Shown here piece after piece: positions 6,448 through 10,658 of a stretch of 10,658 bases of DNA. Numbering within the stretch: the stretch's first letter is position 1; the number at the start of each line of letters is the position of its first letter. This stretch comes from Bacteroidales bacterium UBA1711 (GTDB lineage: Bacteria; Bacteroidota; Bacteroidia; Bacteroidales; P3), in assembly GCA_002317325.1 (NCBI GenBank), contig DCJB01000027.1, positions 1 to 10,658 on the forward strand, given 5' to 3'. Both the position numbers and the translations under genes were made by a program. The notes beneath the pieces are model-generated. The model was not told the DNA's origin, made no database searches, and worked only from the letters and a program-made list of their open reading frames with translations.

Positions 6448-6698
6448 GATTGGCGATTGGTATTGGGTCGGGTGGGTGGCGGCGGGCGGGGTGGGCGGCG
6501 GCGTGATTTCCTTAGGGCAGGGCGGCTCGCCGGTCCGCTGGTGCCGGGCGGCGGGCGCTGCGGCAGCGGTTGGGCTGCGGCAGCGGGACGGGGCTATCGT
6601 GTTTCCCAACTGCCATTTGGACCTCGCCGTACCTCGCTCTTCGCACTTTTTCCCTCCTCTAACTCCAAAATGTGGAAATTATTTTGTACCTTTGCAGC
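6448..6698. other. G-rich divergent intergenic region with G-quadruplex-like tracts and a 13-bp direct repeat
   Basis: 251 bp lie between the divergent DUF4294-like and acyltransferase genes. The + strand holds six runs of three or more Gs within 31 nt (6465-67, 6470-72, 6474-76, 6484-86, 6488-91, 6493-95), a G-quadruplex-compatible pattern 18 nt from the DUF4294 start. GCTGCGGCAGCGG occurs twice (6557-6569 and 6574-6586), each copy nearly palindromic. The last ~100 bp (about 6600 onward) are AT-richer and end in a TAnnTTTG box. No credible gene is seen inside. Confidence 0.6.
6687..6694 (+). promoter_or_regulatory. Candidate -7 box (TACCTTTG) immediately before the acyltransferase start
   Basis: TACCTTTG matches the Bacteroidota TAnnTTTG consensus. 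It ends only four bases before the ATG at 6699, so transcription from it would begin close to or at the start codon. No good TTTG (-33) match lies ~19-20 nt upstream, which lowers confidence. Confidence 0.4.
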
Positions 6699-7970
6699 AT
6701 GAAACCGTCTTTGACAAAATTTAACCCACTCTACAGTATCATCTTTGTCACTGCGGGCTATGCTGTCCGCCACCACTACCGCAGCATCACCATTCGTGGG
6801 CGGGAGAACCTGCCCGAGGGCGAAGCCTATATCCTGGCCCCCAACCACCAGAATGCGCTGATGGACCCCTTGGTCATCCTCCAGCTCACCCGCAAGCCCG
6901 TGGTCTTCCTGGCTCGCGCCGACATCTTCCGAAAACCCCTCCTCCGCAAGGTGCTCACCATGCTCCGCATGATGCCCGTCTATCGCATCCGCGACGGGCG
7001 TGACAACCTCTCCCGCAACGACGAGATCTTCTCCCGCTCCCGCGAGGTGCTCGAAGCCGGCGTCCCCCTCTGCCTCATGGCCGAAGGCACACACAACGAC
7101 AAACACCAGCTCCTCCCACTCGTCAAGGGTATGTTCCGCATCGCCGGCGGCACACAGAAGGAACTCGGCAACCGCCCCCTCTACATCGTTCCCGTCGGTC
7201 TCGACTACGACGACTACCAGCGTCCCTACAGCAGCGTGTGCGTCGATGTGGGCAAACCCATCGACGTGCGGCAGTTCATGGCCGAGTACGAAACCGATGA
7301 GCCTTTGGCGCTCAACCACATGAGGAAGGCCTTGGATGCCGCCCTCAAGGCGCAGATGCACCAGATTGACAGCAAGGAGCACTACGATGAAGAGTACGCC
7401 TACGCCCACCTCAAGACGCAGGAATACCTCGAGGCTCACGGCCGGGAGGAGTCGCTCGCCAACGACGCTTGGGGGCGCTACAAAGCCCGCCAGCGCATCA
7501 GTGCCGAGGTTAACCAACTGACCGACCCCGCCGCCCGCCAGCAGGTGTGGGAGCAGGGCGCCGACTTCTTGGCCCGCTGCCGCAAGCGGGGCGTGCCGCT
7601 TTGGTTCGCCTCACGCAACTTCGGCATGGTCAGGGCCTTTATCGACATTGCGGTGGTGGTGCTGCTGGTGCTTTTGCTGTGGGACATCCTCGGCTGGGTG
7701 CTGCTGGCCAACCCCATCATCTTTCTCCCCACCCACCTCATCGCCAAGAAGAAAATCAAAGACCCCCAGTTCCGCAGCTCGGTCAACTGGGGCATTCGCT
7801 ACGGCTTCTCGTTAGTGTGGATGCTGCTTCTCTTCATCGTGGGCCTCTTCGTCCTCGGGCCCGCTAAGGCGGTGGTGCTGCTGCTCCTCGGCTTGATCAG
7901 CGCCCACGTCGCCACCAAGTCTTTCGTCCTCCTGCGCGACGCCTACTATCGCTTCAAACTCGCCAAGTAG
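6699..7970 (+). CDS. PlsC-type glycerol(phosphate) acyltransferase with hydrophobic C-terminal tail
   Basis: A 423-aa membrane acyltransferase, likely acting in phospholipid synthesis (acyl transfer to glycerol-3-phosphate or lysophosphatidate). Motif I is APNHQNALMD, His50 to Asp56. Motif III is MAEGTHND, with Glu129-Gly-Thr131, followed by the LVKGMFRIA block. Motif IV is PVGLDY at 165-170. His50 and Asp56 are separated by five residues, not the four of the classic HX4D box. Residues ~310-410 add three or so hydrophobic segments (AVVVLLVLLLWDILGWVLL, LVWMLLLFIVGLFVLG, VVLLLLGLISA) after a helical linker, so the protein is larger than the ~250-aa minimal PlsC. I prefer ATG 6699 to the earlier GTG at 6672, which would overlap the promoter box. 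It is convergent with the ferredoxin, with 28 bp between stops. Precise substrate unknown. Confidence 0.87.
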   Translation: MKPSLTKFNPLYSIIFVTAGYAVRHHYRSITIRGRENLPEGEAYILAPNHQNALMDPLVILQLTRKPVVFLARADIFRKPLLRKVLTMLRMMPVYRIRDGRDNLSRNDEIFSRSREVLEAGVPLCLMAEGTHNDKHQLLPLVKGMFRIAGGTQKELGNRPLYIVPVGLDYDDYQRPYSSVCVDVGKPIDVRQFMAEYETDEPLALNHMRKALDAALKAQMHQIDSKEHYDEEYAYAHLKTQEYLEAHGREESLANDAWGRYKARQRISAEVNQLTDPAARQQVWEQGADFLARCRKRGVPLWFASRNFGMVRAFIDIAVVVLLVLLLWDILGWVLLANPIIFLPTHLIAKKKIKDPQFRSSVNWGIRYGFSLVWMLLLFIVGLFVLGPAKAVVLLLLGLISAHVATKSFVLLRDAYYRFKLAK

Positions 7971-7998
7971 CGGCAGATGGCCTGCGGCGCGACTCCCG

Positions 7999-8211
7999 CT
8001 ATTCAATTGCGCTGTAGGCTTCGTGCGGGCAGGCTTTGATGCATTTGCCGCAGCCGATACAGTCCTCGGGGTGCTTGAAAATGGCGTGCTTGTGCAGACC
8101 CAGCAGGTTCATTTTCCCCAGCACATTTCGGGGGCATTGGTCGATGCACTCCCAGCAGGCTTTGCACTTGTGGTGGGCATCGATGGCCACATATTTTGTC
8201 TTGTTCGGCAT
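7999..8211 (-). CDS. Small 2[4Fe-4S] ferredoxin
   Basis: A 70-aa bacterial-type ferredoxin, a soluble electron carrier. It has two CxxCxxCxxxC clusters: Cys16, 19, 22, 26 (CKACWECIDQC) and Cys51, 54, 57, 61 (CIGCGKCIKAC), each followed by Pro (CP) as usual. The ~24-residue spacer between clusters (RNVLGKMNLLGLHKHAIFKH) is somewhat longer than in clostridial ferredoxins. I chose the ATG at 8211-8209 because the longer open frame upstream would run through the tRNA terminator. The redox partner is not encoded nearby, so the pathway is unknown. A poor TAnnTTTG match (TACCTTGG, minus strand, 8279-8272) lies ~60 nt upstream; I do not call it a promoter. Confidence 0.92.
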   Translation of the reverse strand: MPNKTKYVAIDAHHKCKACWECIDQCPRNVLGKMNLLGLHKHAIFKHPEDCIGCGKCIKACPHEAYSAIE

Positions 8212-8300
8212 GATGGTATTGTTTGTTTGGTTGGGCGGCGGCCCGTGCCTCAGGCGAGATAATGTCCGAACCCAAGGTAGGGTGAGGCTTGGCATCCGAC

Positions 8301-8332
8301 GAAAAAAAAGTCCCGCAAGCATGCTTGCGGGA
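8301..8332 (-). terminator. Rho-independent terminator of tRNA-Gln
   Basis: A perfect 24-bp palindrome (8309-8332, with GTCCCGCAAGC as its left arm) is followed on the minus strand by eight Ts (8308-8301). It lies 9 nt past the tRNA 3' end, exactly where a terminator is expected. Confidence 0.92.
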
Positions 8333-8341
8333 CCCTCGGAG

Positions 8342-8412
8342 TTGTCCAACCAGGATTCGAACCTGGACTGACAGAACCAAAATCTGGAGTGCTGCCATTA
8401 CACCATTGGACA
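8342..8412 (-). tRNA. tRNA-Gln (anticodon TTG)
   Basis: On the minus strand the acceptor stem TGTCCAA pairs with TTGGACA over 7 bp, and the discriminator base is A at 8342. The D arm is GTGT-AATGGCA-GCAC. The anticodon stem CCAGA/TCTGT encloses the loop TTTTGGT, giving anticodon TTG at loop positions 3-5. The T arm is CCAGG-TTCGAAT-CCTGG. The 3' CCA is not encoded, as is common in Bacteroidota. The outermost anticodon-stem pair is a C-T mismatch; the other four pairs are sound. It reads CAA (and probably CAG) codons. It appears to be a single-gene transcript with its own promoter and terminator. Confidence 0.96.
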
Positions 8413-8465
8413 ATCGCTCTCTTTTGTAATGAGATAGAGCCGAAGACCCCTTTCGTTACGTTTTG

Positions 8466-8496
8466 CAAAGATACGCATTTTTTTTGGATTGGCAAA
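8466..8496 (-). promoter_or_regulatory. Bacteroidota-type promoter of tRNA-Gln
   Basis: On the minus strand, TTTG (8496-8493), a 19-nt spacer, then TATCTTTG (8473-8466) match the TTTG-N19-TAnnTTTG consensus of the primary Bacteroidota sigma factor. The predicted start of transcription is ~45 nt upstream of the mature tRNA 5' end. Confidence 0.88.
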
Positions 8497-8528
8497 GAAT
8501 AATCTATGCCGCAGACGCTTTTTCTCGC

Positions 8529-8578
8529 AAAAACCGAACCCCGCACACCCGCAATCCTTTGCCAGTGCCGGGGTTCGG
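8529..8578 (-). terminator. Rho-independent terminator of the two-gene membrane-protein operon
   Basis: Inverted repeats CCGAACCCCG (8534-8543) and CGGGGTTCGG (8569-8578) form a perfect 10-bp stem, with CAC/GTG able to extend it inward past a bulge. On the minus strand a run of five Ts (8533-8529) follows directly. It starts 9 nt past the stop of the gene at 8588-9115. Confidence 0.88.
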
Positions 8579-8587
8579 AACTCATAT

Positions 8588-9115
8588 TCACCGCCCTATC
8601 AAGGCGGCTATGTGGCGTGCGTCGTCGCCGTCGACACTTACAACGGGGGTGGTGGCGGCAAACTGGTAGGGTGAGCACTCTTCTAACTGGACCAGGGCGG
8701 AGGTGTGGTCGTCGCTGAGGTATATCCGAAGCCGGATGCCCGTGCTGTTCTCGGTGCGGAGTGACTTGAGTTGCTCAAAGGACCCCTTTCGGAGGATTTC
8801 GTGGCAGAGCATGCGGTCGGCGTTGTTGATGTAGCGCTCATAACGGCGGAGCAGGACTCCCGTGGGCTTGAACCGATAGCGGCCGCTGTCTGAGAACGCT
8901 GCTACGAACAGGGCAATGGCGCCGGCAATGGCTGTGAGGCACCCGAGGGAGAACAGGACCATCTGCGGCGTGTCGCGAAGCGGCATCTCCACGCTGAGGA
9001 CCAGCAGGGCAATGCCGCCCGCCACCAAGCATATTCCCCCTATCGGACTCTTCTTGCGGGGTTCGTAGGAGGGGTTGGCTTTGAGGTATTCGTTGATGGG
9101 TGTGAAGTCTTCCAT
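8588..9115 (-). CDS. Hypothetical two-TM membrane protein (paralogue 2)
   Basis: A 175-aa protein of unknown function. Residues 1-22 are polar. Two hydrophobic segments at ~25-42 (IGGICLVAGGIALLVLSV) and ~52-73 (VLFSLGCLTAIAGAIALFVAAF) form a hairpin in the inner membrane. Residues ~78-175 form a soluble domain. No signal peptide or catalytic motif is seen. The soluble part contains 'LRKGSFEQLKSLRTENSTGIRLRIYLSDDHTSALVQLEEC', which aligns by eye with the matching part of the upstream gene: same TM topology, same length, and the same 'basic helix, then R-x-Y-S-[DN]-D, then [VQ]-[LF]-E' order. It is the second gene of a minus-strand operon, 4 nt after the previous stop, and ends at a strong terminator. 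I do not recognise a named family. Confidence 0.78.
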   Translation of the reverse strand: MEDFTPINEYLKANPSYEPRKKSPIGGICLVAGGIALLVLSVEMPLRDTPQMVLFSLGCLTAIAGAIALFVAAFSDSGRYRFKPTGVLLRRYERYINNADRMLCHEILRKGSFEQLKSLRTENSTGIRLRIYLSDDHTSALVQLEECSPYQFAATTPVVSVDGDDARHIAALIGR

Positions 9116-9119
9116 AGCG

Positions 9120-9647
9120 TTATTGGTTTTGTGGTTTGGTGCCGTTGCCGGATTGGGCGGCTCCGCTGTTCAGGACGGTCACTTCGGTGAGGGGCTGCTC
9201 GCTGCCACCCTGCACCTCGAACACCTGGAAGTAGGAGCGGCTCTCGTCGTCGTTGCTGTAGCGCACAAGCATCAGTTCGGGAGAGGAGCCTTTCTTCATC
9301 TTGGCGATGGCGCCATAGTCTTGGCGGGCGGCGGCGTCGAGCAGCTGGCTGCGGCAGCTGCGGGGGTAGTAGAAGAATTCGCGGTTGAGGAATTGACGGT
9401 CTTCTTGGTGGTAGGCGCCCCATTTGTCGCCGAAGAGGAAATAGCACACTACCACGAGGAGGCAGAAGTCGCCGATGACTATGCCCCCCAAGAGGAGCGA
9501 TCCGATGTCCTCCGTGGTTGTGAGGGTGATGAAGAGGAATGTGCAGATGACGCCGACGAGGGCGAAGGCCCAGTACCAGAGACTGAGCGGACGCAGCCGT
9601 CTGCTGACGGACTGCTGGTGATATATCTCTTTGTCAATATGGTTCAT
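9120..9647 (-). CDS. Hypothetical two-TM membrane protein (paralogue 1)
   Basis: A 175-aa protein of unknown function, first gene of the minus-strand pair. The N-terminus (MNHIDKEIYHQQSVSRRLRP) is basic. TM segments lie at ~24-42 (WYWAFALVGVICTFLFITL) and ~50-72 (SLLLGGIVIGDFCLLVVVCYFLF). A soluble domain of ~100 residues follows, including 'LLDAAARQDYGAIAKMKKGSSPELMLVRYSNDDESRSYFQVFEV' and a Gln/Gly/Ser-rich tail. It resembles the downstream gene in length, topology and several aligned positions, which suggests an old tandem duplication. The two may form a membrane heteromer, which is inference. No TAnnTTTG box was found in the 119 nt upstream, so the promoter is unclear. The start at 9647 is the first ATG that keeps the basic N-terminus before TM1. 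Confidence 0.78.
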   Translation of the reverse strand: MNHIDKEIYHQQSVSRRLRPLSLWYWAFALVGVICTFLFITLTTTEDIGSLLLGGIVIGDFCLLVVVCYFLFGDKWGAYHQEDRQFLNREFFYYPRSCRSQLLDAAARQDYGAIAKMKKGSSPELMLVRYSNDDESRSYFQVFEVQGGSEQPLTEVTVLNSGAAQSGNGTKPQNQ

Positions 9648-9719
9648 ATACTAATGGCTGGCTTTGTGTCAGCAGTGATAAGGTTTGTGTATGTGTGATT
9701 GTTTGCCAATAGGCAGAGG

Positions 9720-9742
9720 GTCGGCTCCCGTAGGGGGCCGAC
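9720..9742 (-). terminator. Strong hairpin after the small secreted-protein gene (terminator without a T-tract)
   Basis: GTCGGCTCCC-GTA-GGGGGCCGAC forms a 10-bp stem (one T-G pair) with a three-base loop, 24 nt past the stop of the gene at 9767-10102. No run of Ts follows on the minus strand. It could be a terminator, an mRNA-stabilising stem, or an attenuator for the operon beyond it. Confidence 0.4.
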
Positions 9743-9766
9743 TGTCGATGGTCTGTCCGCAACGAA

Positions 9767-10102
9767 TCAGAGCCTGAGCTGATAGAGGAAGAAGAGGTAA
9801 TAGTCGTTGGCGCGAGGAAGCAGCGGCAGACGGCGATTCTGTATTCGCAGACGGGGTGCGGAATGCTCCTGATGGGCGGAGACGCTGCCTCCGCTGTGCG
9901 GGGTCTGTGCTGCGGGAAGGACGCTCTGCCCCGTGCAGGCCAAGAGGTCTTCGAGGCCGAGGTCCTGCCAGGCGGGTGTCTCCTCGTGGGTCTGCCCCAC
10001 GGTGGAAAAGGCGGTCGGCTGGGTGCGGCAAGGCTCCGCCGACAGGGAGAGATGAAGCCCTCCGGCAAGCATAAGCACCAACAAAAACAATGCCTTTCGC
10101 AT
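9767..10102 (-). CDS. Small secreted hypothetical protein
   Basis: A 111-aa protein. I chose the ATG at 10102-10100 because it gives a good signal peptide (MRKALFLLVLMLAGGLHLSLSA, cleavage near residue 22) and sits ~19 nt after the expected transcription start of a consensus promoter. The mature part is short and has two Cys (25 and 56), a low-complexity middle (QTPHSGGSVSAHQEHS), and an unusual C-terminus of alternating basic and aromatic/leucine residues: RLRIQNRRLPLL, then NDYYLFFLYQLRL at the very end. A terminal hydrophobic beta-strand-like tail could be a membrane or secretion signal, but this is speculative. No family is recognised. The opposite strand has overlapping open frames, but only this strand has a promoter, signal peptide and plausible start. 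Confidence 0.68.
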   Translation of the reverse strand: MRKALFLLVLMLAGGLHLSLSAEPCRTQPTAFSTVGQTHEETPAWQDLGLEDLLACTGQSVLPAAQTPHSGGSVSAHQEHSAPRLRIQNRRLPLLPRANDYYLFFLYQLRL

Positions 10103-10127
10103 GATGGGTCTGACAACTATCACGCTG

Positions 10128-10159
10128 CAAAGATAGTCATCTTTTCCCATTCTGCCAAA
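10128..10159 (-). promoter_or_regulatory. Bacteroidota-type promoter of the small secreted-protein gene
   Basis: On the minus strand, TTTG (10159-10156), a 20-nt spacer, then TATCTTTG (10135-10128). The -7 box is identical to that of the tRNA-Gln promoter. The leader would be ~20 nt. Confidence 0.8.
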
Positions 10160-10397
10160 TCGTTTTTCTCCATGGTTCAAATTACGACAGGTTTTCGACC
10201 AATAACGGAGCTGCAGGCCGGGTCGGGAGGGCGGAACAGGTCGCCTCAAAGGCGGCGGCGGTCACTCGGCGGAGTTGCCGCCAACGCCCTATGCGGAAGA
10301 CTGTTCATGCGAAAATGCCAAGCAGGAGGCAATAATACCGTGGTTGCTGCGTTAATGTGGGGACACAACTCTTGCGACCAAATACTCCGACGACATT
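10160..10397. other. Intergenic region between divergent genes, no gene seen
   Basis: 238 bp between the secreted-protein promoter and the AAA-ATPase-like start. It holds a few small GC inverted repeats (CGCC-TCAAA-GGCG at 10242-10254; GGCGGC at 10251-10256 with GCCGCC at 10277-10282) without T-tracts. I see no TAnnTTTG box in front of the + strand gene. The open frame running through here on the + strand lies opposite the secreted-protein gene and has no support. Confidence 0.5.
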
Positions 10398-10658
10398 ATG
10401 GGTAAGTTTCTGAACAAAGGCAATGCTGACTTTGCAAGGATTCGCAACAGCGAATATGTGGACAAGTCCGCGATGATTCAGTATATCAACGAGACTTTAG
10501 ACACCGAATTCTTTTGTAGCTGCGTGACCCGCTGCCGCCGTTTTGGCAAGTCTATGGCGGCGAAGATGCTCTACGCCTATTACGACAAGTCGTGCGACAG
10601 CCGCCGCCTCTTCGAGGACTTGGCCATTGCCAAGCTGCCCTCCTTCGAGCAGCACCTG
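10398..10658 (+). CDS. AAA-ATPase-like / PD-(D/E)XK superfamily protein, N-terminal part (runs off window)
   Basis: The first 87 codons are in one open frame from the ATG at 10398 to the window edge. The start MGKFLNKGNADFARIRNSEYVDKS, followed by TRCRRFGKSMAAKMLYAYYDKSCDSRRLFEDLAI, is the highly characteristic N-terminus of AAA-ATPase-like proteins (PF09820-type), which usually continue to a C-terminal DUF1703/PD-(D/E)XK nuclease-like domain. The P-loop-like element is RRFGKS at residues 47-52. Most relatives read TRPRRFGKS; here Cys46 replaces the Pro. These genes occur in many copies in Bacteroidales, and their function is unproven, with suggestions ranging from mobile-element to defence roles. 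Whether the C-terminal nuclease domain is present cannot be seen. Confidence 0.85.
   Translation, partial: MGKFLNKGNADFARIRNSEYVDKSAMIQYINETLDTEFFCSCVTRCRRFGKSMAAKMLYAYYDKSCDSRRLFEDLAIAKLPSFEQHL

Noticed and set aside
5800..6724. 300- and 130-codon + strand frames over the DUF4294-like gene
   Set aside because: The minus-strand gene has a signal peptide and a recognisable conserved motif. The + frames are compositional shadows.
8212..8300. TACCTTGG as a ferredoxin promoter
   Set aside because: The box deviates from TAnnTTTG and its -33 position falls in the T-run of the tRNA terminator. Too weak to call.
8342..8412. tRNA-Gln as an integration (att) site for a mobile element
   Set aside because: No integrase gene and no second copy of the tRNA 3' end is visible in this window.
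9863..10405. 180-codon + strand frame opposite the small secreted protein
   Set aside because: It has no promoter, signal or family resemblance, and it overlaps the start of the AAA-ATPase-like gene.

Overview
The window looks like chromosomal DNA of a GC-rich member of the Bacteroidales. The evidence is: Bacteroidota-type promoters (a TTTG box 19-20 nt upstream of TAnnTTTG) before the tRNA and a small secreted-protein gene; a TonB-dependent receptor with an N-terminal carboxypeptidase-regulatory-like domain; a DUF4294-type lipo/secreted protein; and the start of an AAA-ATPase-like/PD-(D/E)XK gene of the type found in many copies in Bacteroidales genomes. Shine-Dalgarno sequences are largely absent. 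No genus can be named from this sequence alone.

Left part (1-5782, all on the + strand): the 3' end of holA (DNA polymerase III delta subunit); a two-gene module with a 4-bp overlap, made of an OLD/ABC-like AAA ATPase and a cysteine-rich protein with a possible degenerate PD-(D/E)XK core; a complete TonB-dependent receptor; and an SH3b-NlpC/P60 peptidase. The AAA ATPase, the receptor and the peptidase are each preceded by a heptamer-repeat element (TTCACNN units, in two cases after GAATTNN units) that runs to within 1-6 nt of the start codon. The ATPase/partner pair is visibly less GC-rich than its neighbours and lies between two such elements. It is the best candidate here for an uncharacterised, perhaps defence-related, system.

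Middle part (5783-8500): a convergent junction leads to a minus-strand DUF4294-like secreted protein. Next comes a 251-bp G-rich divergent region with a six-tract G-quadruplex-like motif and a 13-bp direct repeat. It is followed by a + strand PlsC-type acyltransferase with a hydrophobic C-terminal tail. Convergent to that is a minus-strand 2[4Fe-4S] ferredoxin, and then a minus-strand tRNA-Gln(TTG) with a clear promoter and a perfect-palindrome terminator.

Right part (8500-10658): a minus-strand operon of two 175-codon, two-TM proteins that look like diverged tandem paralogues, ending in a strong rho-independent terminator; a small secreted protein with its own promoter; a roughly 300-bp gap; and the first 87 codons of an AAA-ATPase-like gene that runs off the right edge.
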